DNA of 64,000 nucleotides from Sphingomonas hengshuiensis. Its GTDB lineage: Bacteria > Pseudomonadota > Alphaproteobacteria > Sphingomonadales > Sphingomonadaceae. The first letter of the stretch is position 1. Each line of letters opens with the position of its first letter. A model generated the notes under the pieces. It had not been told where the DNA came from and made no database searches. It saw only the letters and a program-made list of their open reading frames with translations. The translations under genes were made by a program, and so were the position numbers. Positions 9,377 to 17,097 of the stretch are shown here, one piece after another. The stretch lies in assembly GCF_000935025.1 (NCBI RefSeq), contig NZ_CP010836.1:3100001-3164000 (forward strand), given 5' to 3'.

Positions 9377-9642
9377 TCCGCCTGTTGACCCCTTGGTACG
9401 CTGCGCCGGAACATCGCCCGATTGGCGACAATTCCCATTATAGCCGTAGAGAGACGGCGACGGCCATTCAATCACGGAGTATTCATTGCCCCGAAACGGT
9501 GCGCAACCCGATCTTGCCGCGCCGCGATGTTGACCGCGGTGCAGGCTGGCGATAGCGCTGCTTGCGCCGGGCCCCGGCAAGACCAAGGCCGAGCCTCGGC
9601 AAGACCAGATTGTCGCGCGAGCTTGCGGAAAGAAACACGCGG
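9377..9642. promoter_or_regulatory. Divergent intergenic region of the two glycan operons
   Basis: 266 bases between two outward-facing operons (the three-glycosyltransferase operon to the left, the sulfotransferase operon to the right). It is visibly less GC-rich in its first half (around 9430-9490) than the coding DNA, as expected for promoters. No convincing -35/-10 pair or operator repeat could be assigned by eye. Both operons must start transcription here or nearby. Confidence 0.45.
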
Positions 9643-10380
9643 ATGAGCCGCCGAACCGTCATCGTCCACTACCACCTGTTCAAAAATGCCGGCACCTCGG
9701 TCGACGGACTGTTGCGCCGGCATTTCGCAAGCGCGTGGCGCGAAGTCGAGTTCCACGGTATCCCGCCGCGCCGCAACGGCGCCGCGCTGGCCGGGTTCAT
9801 CGCCGCGCATCCCGAGCTCCAGGCGGTGTCGTCGCACACCGCGATGCTGCCGCTGCCGGAGATCGAGAATGTCGACATCCTGCCGATCATCTTCGTCCGC
9901 CACCCGCTGCTCCGGCTGAAATCGGCCTATAGCTTCGAGCGGCTTCAGCAGATGGACAGTATCGGCCCCAGTCTGGCGCGGGTGCTGCCGTTCATCGGCT
10001 ATGCCCGGGCGCTGGTCGCGCTGGGCAATCGCCAGGCGATCAATTTCCAGACCGAGCGCTTCTGCGCGAACGAGCCGCCGCGCAAGGGGACCGAGATCGA
10101 ACGCGCGCTGCGCACAATCGAGCGACTGCCCTATGTCGGGCTGGTCGAGGCGTTCGACGAATCGGTGGCGCGGCTCGAGGCGTATCTGAAGCCGCATTTC
10201 CCCGATTTCCAGGGCGAACCGCTGCGGCTCAACGTCACCAACCCGACCCAGGCGACCGTCGCCGAACAACTCCGCGCGCTCCGCGACGAAGTCGGCGCGC
10301 GGCAATATGCCTTTCTGACGCGGCATAACCGCGACGATATCGCGCTGTTCGAACGCGCGCAGCAGGACTATCGGCAGTGA
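9643..10380 (+). CDS. Sulfotransferase family protein
   Basis: 245 residues from the ATG at 9643; the open frame runs 27 codons further up without start evidence. The N-terminus VIVHYHLFKNAGTSVDGLL matches the PAPS 5'-phosphosulfate loop (K-N-A-G-T-S), and FVRHPLLRLKSAYSF matches the 3'-phosphate-binding segment (R-H-P...S-A-Y) of the membrane-type carbohydrate sulfotransferase family. The expected reaction is transfer of sulfate from PAPS to a sugar hydroxyl, leaving PAP. There is no transmembrane segment, so it should act in the cytoplasm. It heads a rightward operon; its stop overlaps the next start (GTGA). With CysNC upstream and CysQ in the window, a sulfated glycan is plausible. Confidence 0.82.
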   Translation: MSRRTVIVHYHLFKNAGTSVDGLLRRHFASAWREVEFHGIPPRRNGAALAGFIAAHPELQAVSSHTAMLPLPEIENVDILPIIFVRHPLLRLKSAYSFERLQQMDSIGPSLARVLPFIGYARALVALGNRQAINFQTERFCANEPPRKGTEIERALRTIERLPYVGLVEAFDESVARLEAYLKPHFPDFQGEPLRLNVTNPTQATVAEQLRALRDEVGARQYAFLTRHNRDDIALFERAQQDYRQ

Positions 10381-12548
10381 TCGACGCCCCCGCCGCCAAG
10401 CCGCCGACCCATGCCGAGCTGAGCCCGCCCCCGATCGCGCCGACCGCGACGATTGCCGCCGACGGCCAGATCGACGCGCGCTGGCGCCTCTCTGCGCCCC
10501 GGCACGAGGATCTGGCGCGGATCCGGTTGCTGCCGCCGCGCGGCACCGCCAGCCTGACCGCGATCGAGAAGGGCACGACGAGCAGCGAAGTGCGGCTCGC
10601 CTTCGTGCTGCCGCGCGAATGCCTGCCCCCGGCGGGCGAGATCGAGCTGGGCTATACCCATAGCCATGGCGTGAGCAGCCCGATCCGATGGGTCAGCGTG
10701 TTGCTCGTCGACACCCAGGGCGCGACGCATCGGCTGGAAAAATCGCAGCCGACGCACGAACACCGCACCGGGCGGACGATCCACGGCACGACGCGCTTCG
10801 TCGTCCCGGCGGGGATCGAAGGCGAATTGATGCTGGCGATCCAACTCGGCCAGGCGCCCGGCGACGTCGAGCTGGAGCGCGTGACCTTTCGCGGGCTCGT
10901 TCCCGGCACCCTGCCCCCCGCCCCGGCGCGCGCGATCGAGGAAACCGGCGCCGAGGGACCGAGCAACGCGTTGCTCGACATCGATGTCGACGCGCTGATC
11001 GCGCAGATCCAGGCGAGCGACGATGCCGAGTTCATCCGGACATCGATCCGGCTGTTGTACGAGATGCGCAACCGCAGCGCGCTGCACCGGCTGTTCGTCG
11101 ATTCGGGCGAACTTGCCCCCCCGGCGGGCGCGCCCGAGCCGCTCAAATCCTTCGCCATCTATTATTATGCGCGCGCGATGCTCGACCTCAACGCCGCAGC
11201 GACGGCGCGGACCTGCCTGGAGGCGCTGCTCGACGACGAGAGGCTGCACGCCGCATTGTTGCCGCTGGACCTGGTCCAGGCGCGCAAGCTGCTCGCGCGA
11301 TCGTGCCTGCGCATCGGACGCACCGACGAGGCGGAGGAAATCTATCAGCAATTGCTCGGCGACCGCCCGACCGACTGGGACGTGCATTACCAGCTCGGCG
11401 CGATCCGCGGCGTGACCGACGTCGCGGCACGGCGGCTGTATCACGGCACCGCCGAGGCGCTGGCGGCAAAGATGCCCCCCGCCGCGATCAGCTATATCGC
11501 CGAAGCCTTCATCGCCGAGGGCGAACCCGATCAGGCGGTGCGCCGCGCCGCCGCCGGGCTGAAGGCCGGGGGCAGCGTCACCGAATTGTTCCTGACGCTC
11601 GCCAACGCCTATCTGGCGGCGGGCGAGGAGCGCGGCTGGCAGGACCAGCTGAACAATTACTTCACGCGCAGCGGGCTGACCGCGCCCGGGCTGATCCCGC
11701 CGTCGAAGCGCGAAGGCCATGTGTTCGACCTGCCCACCCCGCTGACCCGGCCCGATCGCAACGGGCCGCTGGTGACGGTGGTGATGACCTGTTTCAACGC
11801 CGCGGAGACGATCGAGCTGGCGGCGCGATCGGTGCTGGCGCAGACGCACGGCAATCTCCGGCTGGTGATCATCGACGACCTCAGCACCGATGGCTCACGC
11901 GCGGCGATCGAGCGGCTGGCGGATGCCGATACGCGCGTGGTGCCGATGTATAATCGCACCAACATGGGCACCTATTGCTCGAAGAACCGCGCGCTGGAGG
12001 CGTTCCGCTCGGACTTCTACACCTTTCACGACAGCGACGACTGGATGCACCCGCAGCGCGTCGCGCTCCATCTCGAGGCGATGGCCGAGCCGGGGATCGC
12101 CTTTTCGACATCGATGTGGATCCGGATGGACGAGATGGGTCGCGCCGTCGTGCGCCGCGCGGGCGGCTATCTGCACGAGAACCCGACCTCGACCTTTTTC
12201 GGCGCCGATGTCCTGACGCGGGTCGGCTATTTCGATTCGGTGCGGACCGGCGCCGATTCCGAATATGCGTGGCGCGTCCGCCAGATGCTGGGCCGGAATA
12301 CCACGATCGAGCTTCGCCGCCCGCTGGCGATCGGGCTGCACCATGCCGCCTCGCTGACCCAGAGCGGCGTCGCGGCGTTCGACGAGCATCGCTTCTCCGC
12401 CGTGCGGCTGGAATATTGGGAAGCCTGGGTGCGATGGCACCAGGACGCCGCGAGCGCGGCGGATACCGAGCGGCTATACGTCCCCTATCCGCTGGAGGCG
12501 CGACCGTTCGAAGCGCCCGCAGCGATCCTGCCCCAGCCGCCAGCGTGA
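10377..12548 (+). CDS. TPR-linked family 2 glycosyltransferase
   Basis: 723 residues beginning at a GTG that overlaps the preceding stop by four bases, so translation is probably coupled. Residues 1-185 are a beta-rich N-terminal region, 195-440 are helical TPR-like repeats (TDEAEEIYQQLLGDRPTDWDV), and from about residue 465 a GT2 domain follows: VTVVMTCFNAAETIE, LVIIDDLSTDGS, then TFHDSDDWMHPQR with the DSDD metal motif, and TGADSEYAWRVRQMLG near the catalytic-base position. It should transfer a sugar from a nucleotide donor in the cytoplasm. The TPR-like part may dock partner enzymes of the cluster. The following gene starts about 95 bases later. Confidence 0.85.
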   Translation: MIDAPAAKPPTHAELSPPPIAPTATIAADGQIDARWRLSAPRHEDLARIRLLPPRGTASLTAIEKGTTSSEVRLAFVLPRECLPPAGEIELGYTHSHGVSSPIRWVSVLLVDTQGATHRLEKSQPTHEHRTGRTIHGTTRFVVPAGIEGELMLAIQLGQAPGDVELERVTFRGLVPGTLPPAPARAIEETGAEGPSNALLDIDVDALIAQIQASDDAEFIRTSIRLLYEMRNRSALHRLFVDSGELAPPAGAPEPLKSFAIYYYARAMLDLNAAATARTCLEALLDDERLHAALLPLDLVQARKLLARSCLRIGRTDEAEEIYQQLLGDRPTDWDVHYQLGAIRGVTDVAARRLYHGTAEALAAKMPPAAISYIAEAFIAEGEPDQAVRRAAAGLKAGGSVTELFLTLANAYLAAGEERGWQDQLNNYFTRSGLTAPGLIPPSKREGHVFDLPTPLTRPDRNGPLVTVVMTCFNAAETIELAARSVLAQTHGNLRLVIIDDLSTDGSRAAIERLADADTRVVPMYNRTNMGTYCSKNRALEAFRSDFYTFHDSDDWMHPQRVALHLEAMAEPGIAFSTSMWIRMDEMGRAVVRRAGGYLHENPTSTFFGADVLTRVGYFDSVRTGADSEYAWRVRQMLGRNTTIELRRPLAIGLHHAASLTQSGVAAFDEHRFSAVRLEYWEAWVRWHQDAASAADTERLYVPYPLEARPFEAPAAILPQPPA

Positions 12549-12642
12549 CACGCGGCGTGCCCTGCCGACACATGACGGGGAGGCGCTTTGACGTGACGCC
12601 GTTTTGCGCCAAGGTGGCCCGCGCGAGGCGAGGGGGAATCCG

Positions 12643-13278
12643 ATGAGTGCCGTGCTGTATTTCTTCGCCGATACGAGCCGGTGGTTCGTCGACTGGAAAG
12701 GCACGATGTACGCGCACCAGAAGCCCGCCGACCTGAACCTGTTCCTGCGATCGATGCCGCTGCGCGTGGTCGACGGCAGCCGCTGGGCGGGATCGACCGG
12801 CGCGGGCGGATATGTCGTCGCAGCCGATGCGAAGGACACGGGCTATCGCGCCGACTTCTTCCGCGCATCGGGTGAATTGCACGAAAGCGAGACGATCGCG
12901 ATCGACGCAAGCGTGCTGGTCGATGCCGAATGGCAGTTCGGCGCCTATCCCGACGGATGGATCGAGTCCGAGGCCGCGCTGGCGATCGCCGGGGCGGAGA
13001 CGATCCAGCTCGGGCTGTACCTCCCCAGCGTCGCCGGGCTGGGCAGCAAGCCGATGACGCTGCGCATTGGCGGCACCCCGGTCTATGACATCGCGCTGCC
13101 CCGCGGCGACGGGATCGTGACGCCGGTGTTCGAACTCGACCCACTGCGCCGCGCCGAGCTGACGCTGACCACGACCGCCGAGCCATCCAACCCCGCCGAT
13201 ATGCGCGAGCTGGGCGTGTTGGTCTTCGAAGTGAAGGCCAATGGCGCCCTATGCCGCACCTCGATCGCCCGGCAGTGA
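12643..13278 (+). CDS. Beta-rich protein of glycan cluster, unknown function
   Basis: 211 residues from the ATG at 12643, chosen for GAGGGGG seven bases upstream. The protein looks all-beta and has no signal peptide or membrane segment. The first half has a YFFADTSRWFVDWKG start. The second half runs MTLRIGGTPVYDIALP and ends in DMRELGVLVFEVKANG, a motif resembling the closing strand of beta-sandwich modules joined to sphingomonad glycosyltransferases. It may be a free-standing carbohydrate-associated module. Its stop lies 10 bases before the next start, so it belongs to the rightward operon. No enzymatic function can be assigned. Confidence 0.65.
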   Translation: MSAVLYFFADTSRWFVDWKGTMYAHQKPADLNLFLRSMPLRVVDGSRWAGSTGAGGYVVAADAKDTGYRADFFRASGELHESETIAIDASVLVDAEWQFGAYPDGWIESEAALAIAGAETIQLGLYLPSVAGLGSKPMTLRIGGTPVYDIALPRGDGIVTPVFELDPLRRAELTLTTTAEPSNPADMRELGVLVFEVKANGALCRTSIARQ

Positions 13279-13288
13279 GCAGCAGCAG

Positions 13289-15955
13289 ATGAGCAGCGAC
13301 CCCGCAACCCAGCGGCTGACCCGCAACCTGATGGTGCTGGCCGATGCGCTGGCAAAGGCGACGCGCGAGCGGATCGCGCTGGAGACCGAGGCGACGGCGA
13401 TGCGCCGCCAGCTGGTGCAGCTGGGCGCGAGCGCCGACCGCGCGCCGCTGACCGAAGCGGCAGCGCAGCCGGCGCGCACGCGGCGCGGGCGGGCGGCGGT
13501 GGTGAGCTGGGACCTGGCGCACAACCCTGCCGGGCGCGCCTATGCGCTGTACGACCTGCTCTCGGTCGATTGGGAGCCGCAGCTGATCGGCCCGCTATGG
13601 AGCCGCTTCGGGGGCGCTTTGTGGCCGCCGCTGGAGGGCATGGCGCTCGACATGCGCGCGTTCCCGGCAAAGGGGTTCGAGGATTTCTTCACCCTCGCCG
13701 CACTGGAGGCGAGCCGGACGCGCTTCGACCTCGTCCATGTCTGCAAGCCGCGCTTCCCCAGCCTGTTGCTCGGCTATCTGATCAAGCGCCACAGCGACTG
13801 CCCGATGATCGTCGATGTCGACGACCATGAGCTGGCGTTTTTCGAGGACCGGACCCCGGCGAGCTTCGAAGAATTGCTGGCGGGCGGCACCGCGGCGTTC
13901 GACGAACCCTATGAGGCGCTGCTGACGCGCGCGTGCGAGGCGCTGATCGGCGAGGCGGATGCCGTGACCGTGTCCAACGTCGCGCTGCGCGACCGGTTCG
14001 GCGGGCATATCGTCCGCCATGCCCGCGACGAGACGGTGTTCGACCCCGCGCGCTATGACGCCCCACGCGCGCGCGCCGCAATGGGCATCGCCGAGGACGA
14101 GTTCGCGCTGATGTTCGTCGGCACGCCGCGCGCGCACAAGGGGCTGGGCGACATCGCCGCCGCGCTCGACGCGATCGGCGACGCCAGGATCACGCTCAAC
14201 ATCGTCGGCGACTTTCCCGACCCGAACCAGGTCCAGGCCTTTGCGCGGTACACGCAGGCGACGATCCGCTTCTTTCCCAATGCACCGTTCGGTGACCTGG
14301 CCGGAATCCTCGCCGCCGCCGACGCGGTGCCGATCCTTCAGGACCCCAGCGACCCGATCGCGGCATTCCAGATCCCGGCAAAGATCTCCGACGCGACGGC
14401 GCTGGGCAAGCCGGTGCTGACGACCGCGGTGCCGCCGCTGCGCGACGTGATCGCGGCAGGCGGCGCCATTGCGGTTACGCCCGAGACGCTGGCGGAGACG
14501 CTGCGCGGGCTCGCGGCGGCGAAGCGCGCGGGGCACAGCGACGCGCCGGCGATCCGCCGCTTCTTCCTGGGCGAGCTGAGCAAGTCGGTGAACGCGACGC
14601 GGCTGGCGCGCGCGATCGACGAGGCGCAGGCCGCTAGTGGCGGGGCCTATCCGCAATTCGAACGGATGGCGGCGCTGGCGGCCGAGACCTTCGGTGCGCG
14701 CGTCGCGGCGACCGCGGCGATGGACGGGCCCGCCCCCTCCCCGACGTCGGGCGAGCGGATCGACGTCGCGTTCTTCTGGAAGCAGAACGACACCGGGCTG
14801 TACGGGCGCCGATCGGACATGGTCGTCAAGCATTTGCTGCAATCGCCGCGGATCGGGCGGGTGATGCTGTTCGACGCGCCGATGACCAGCCAGCAGCTGA
14901 TCGCCGCCGAGAATGAGCTGTTGTCGAATTCGAGCCAGAACGGGTTGGTGCTGCGCAATTCGATGGCGCGCTGGCTGGGTGCGCTCGATACCGATCGGTG
15001 CAAGCAGCGGCTGTTCATCGCGGGCGACGCATCGCGCACCGCGCTCTATGGCCGCGACCTTCCCGCCGCCGAGCGCTATCCCGAATGGGTCGCTGCCGAA
15101 CTGGCCGCCGCGGGCTTCGCGCCCGAGCGCACGATCGCCTGGGTATGCCCGGTGGTGTGGGATTTCGCCGCGATCGCCGATGCGATCCCCTTCGCGCTGC
15201 GCGTCGCCGACCTGATCGACGACCAGCGCGCATGGCAGGCCGCGCCCAAATATCTGGAGCGCGTCGACGCGGCGTATCGCGAGACGCTGGCGCGGTGCGA
15301 ATTGGTGTTCACCAATTGCGACCCCGTCGCCGACGCCTTTCGCGATCATGCGCCGCAGGTCCATGTCGTGCCCAACGGCGCCGAACTGTTCGCGGCGGGC
15401 GATACCCCCGCGGCGCCGCACCCGCTGCTCGCCGGGGTGTCGGGGCCGATCATCGGCTATGTCGGCAATCTGCGCGACCGGATCGACTGGCCGCTGCTCG
15501 CGCAAGTGGTGCGCGCGCGGCCGCAATGGAGCTTCGTGCTGGCGGGATCGACGCATGACAGCCCGCAGTCGATCGAGCTGGCGGACTTCCCCAACGTCCA
15601 CCTGACCGGGGTGGTCGAATATGCCGGGCTGCCGGCGTTGCTCCGCGCGTTCGACGTCGCGATCATGCCGCATGAGCGCAATGCGCTGACGGCGCGGATG
15701 AACCCGCTGAAGATCTACAATTACTTCTCGGCGGGGCTGCCGATCGTGTCGAGCGATGTCGCCAATCTCGACGAGATGACTCCTTTCGTCCGCGTCGCGA
15801 CCAATGCCGAGGACTTTATCGCCGCGATCGAGGCCGCGTTGGCGGCGCCCGCCACGGTCGATCCGGCGCGCGCGGCGACGCTGGCGGCGATCAGCTGGCA
15901 GGCGCGGGTGACGGCGATGCTCGACCGGGTGTGGCCGGCGCTTGCCAGCGCGTGA
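13289..15955 (+). CDS. Double GT4-type glycosyltransferase
   Basis: 888 residues from the ATG at 13289, preceded by AGCAGCAG and overlapping nothing. Two GT4-like halves are visible. The first (about residues 70-440) has FDLVHVCKPRFPSLLLGYL, MIVDVDDHE, FVGTPRAHKGLGDI and IPAKISDATALGKPVLTT. The second (about 490-885) has VAFFWKQNDTGLYGRR, HVVPNGAELF, IIGYVGNLRDRIDWPLL and NPLKIYNYFSAGLPIVSSD, the last resembling the GT4 donor site. An N-terminal helical stretch (residues 10-50) could be a coiled coil. Both halves probably use nucleotide sugars, giving two additions per protein. It lies inside the rightward glycan operon, 18 bases before the pyruvyltransferase. Confidence 0.82.
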   Translation: MSSDPATQRLTRNLMVLADALAKATRERIALETEATAMRRQLVQLGASADRAPLTEAAAQPARTRRGRAAVVSWDLAHNPAGRAYALYDLLSVDWEPQLIGPLWSRFGGALWPPLEGMALDMRAFPAKGFEDFFTLAALEASRTRFDLVHVCKPRFPSLLLGYLIKRHSDCPMIVDVDDHELAFFEDRTPASFEELLAGGTAAFDEPYEALLTRACEALIGEADAVTVSNVALRDRFGGHIVRHARDETVFDPARYDAPRARAAMGIAEDEFALMFVGTPRAHKGLGDIAAALDAIGDARITLNIVGDFPDPNQVQAFARYTQATIRFFPNAPFGDLAGILAAADAVPILQDPSDPIAAFQIPAKISDATALGKPVLTTAVPPLRDVIAAGGAIAVTPETLAETLRGLAAAKRAGHSDAPAIRRFFLGELSKSVNATRLARAIDEAQAASGGAYPQFERMAALAAETFGARVAATAAMDGPAPSPTSGERIDVAFFWKQNDTGLYGRRSDMVVKHLLQSPRIGRVMLFDAPMTSQQLIAAENELLSNSSQNGLVLRNSMARWLGALDTDRCKQRLFIAGDASRTALYGRDLPAAERYPEWVAAELAAAGFAPERTIAWVCPVVWDFAAIADAIPFALRVADLIDDQRAWQAAPKYLERVDAAYRETLARCELVFTNCDPVADAFRDHAPQVHVVPNGAELFAAGDTPAAPHPLLAGVSGPIIGYVGNLRDRIDWPLLAQVVRARPQWSFVLAGSTHDSPQSIELADFPNVHLTGVVEYAGLPALLRAFDVAIMPHERNALTARMNPLKIYNYFSAGLPIVSSDVANLDEMTPFVRVATNAEDFIAAIEAALAAPATVDPARAATLAAISWQARVTAMLDRVWPALASA

Positions 15956-15972
15956 CGCCGCCGCCGCGATAA

Positions 15973-17097
15973 ATGGCGCCGCCGCCGCCCGCGCCAGCGA
16001 TCGCGCTGACCGGTACGTTCGACGTGCGCAACTATGGCGACCTGTTGTTCCCACTGATCGCCGCGTGGCGTCTGGCGCGGCACGGCATCCGCGTCGAGGC
16101 CTATTCGCCCGTCGGCACCGACACCGGCTGGGCCGACACGATCGCGCCGCGCCCGATCGCGGCACTGGCCGAGGCGTGGGACCGCTATGCCGCCTTCCTG
16201 ATCGGCGGGGGCAATATCATCCATCTGCGCAGCGCAAGCCTGCCCGACTATCCGGAGGCGATCGATCGTTGGGCCTATCCCGGCCTGTGGGCGGGCGCGG
16301 CGCGGCTGGGGGCGCTGACCGGGCGCGCGGTGCTGTGGAACGCGCCGGGGGTGCCGCATCGCTTTTCGGACGAGGCGCGCGCGGAGATCGTCGCGCCCGC
16401 GCTGGCGGAATCGGCCTATGTCAGCGTGCGCGACCGCGCGAGCCGCAGCTATCTGAAGCATCGCGGGGTGGCGGTGGTGCCCGATACCGCAGTGGAGATC
16501 GCCGCGATGTGGCCGCGCGAGACGCTGGCGGGGCATTGGGCGGCGCTGCTCGCGCGCAAGCGGATGGCCGCCGGGCGCTATGTCGCGATCCATATCAAGG
16601 CGCGCGCGATCGACGCCGGGGGCGAGGCCGGGCTTGCCGCGCTGCTCGACGGCCATGCCGCCGCGACGGGGCGCACGCCGCTATTGGTGGCGATCGGGCA
16701 ATGCCATGGCGACCATCTCGTCGCGCAGCGCGTTGGCGCGGCGATGGCGGCGCCGCACCTGCTGCTCGACGATCCGCTCGGGCTGAAGGAGATTGCCGCA
16801 GCCATCGCGGGCGCGGAGGCGTATATCGGCTGCTCGCTCCACGGCTATATCACCGCCTTCGCCTATGGCCGCCCCGGGCGGATCGTGGCGCGGCCCCGGC
16901 TGATCAAGCAGGACGGGTTCCTGGCGCAGATCGGACGCGAGGCGGACCTGTTCGAACGCTGGGCCGAGGCACTGGCGCCGCGCCCCGAGCAGGATTCCGG
17001 CGAGAGCGCCGCGGCGCTCGCCGGGCTTGCCCCCGCGCTCGACCGCCATTGGCGGCGGATCGCGCGGGAGACGCTGGGGGCGCGAGAACGCGCCTAG
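15973..17097 (+). CDS. Polysaccharide pyruvyltransferase family protein
   Basis: 374 residues. The N-terminus ALTGTFDVRNYGDLLFPL matches the NxGD start of the CsaB/WcaK family. FLIGGGNIIHL, YVSVRDRASRSYLKHRGV, VPDTAV and the late GCSLHGYITAFAYGRP block are the other family landmarks. Family members add a pyruvate ketal from phosphoenolpyruvate to sugars of polysaccharides, which gives negative charge. The enzyme is cytoplasmic, with no signal or membrane segment. It is the last gene of the rightward operon, 18 bases after the double GT4 gene. Its stop codon overlaps, base for base, that of the convergent receptor gene (17094-17097), so any terminators must lie inside coding DNA. Confidence 0.88.
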   Translation: MAPPPPAPAIALTGTFDVRNYGDLLFPLIAAWRLARHGIRVEAYSPVGTDTGWADTIAPRPIAALAEAWDRYAAFLIGGGNIIHLRSASLPDYPEAIDRWAYPGLWAGAARLGALTGRAVLWNAPGVPHRFSDEARAEIVAPALAESAYVSVRDRASRSYLKHRGVAVVPDTAVEIAAMWPRETLAGHWAALLARKRMAAGRYVAIHIKARAIDAGGEAGLAALLDGHAAATGRTPLLVAIGQCHGDHLVAQRVGAAMAAPHLLLDDPLGLKEIAAAIAGAEAYIGCSLHGYITAFAYGRPGRIVARPRLIKQDGFLAQIGREADLFERWAEALAPRPEQDSGESAAALAGLAPALDRHWRRIARETLGARERA

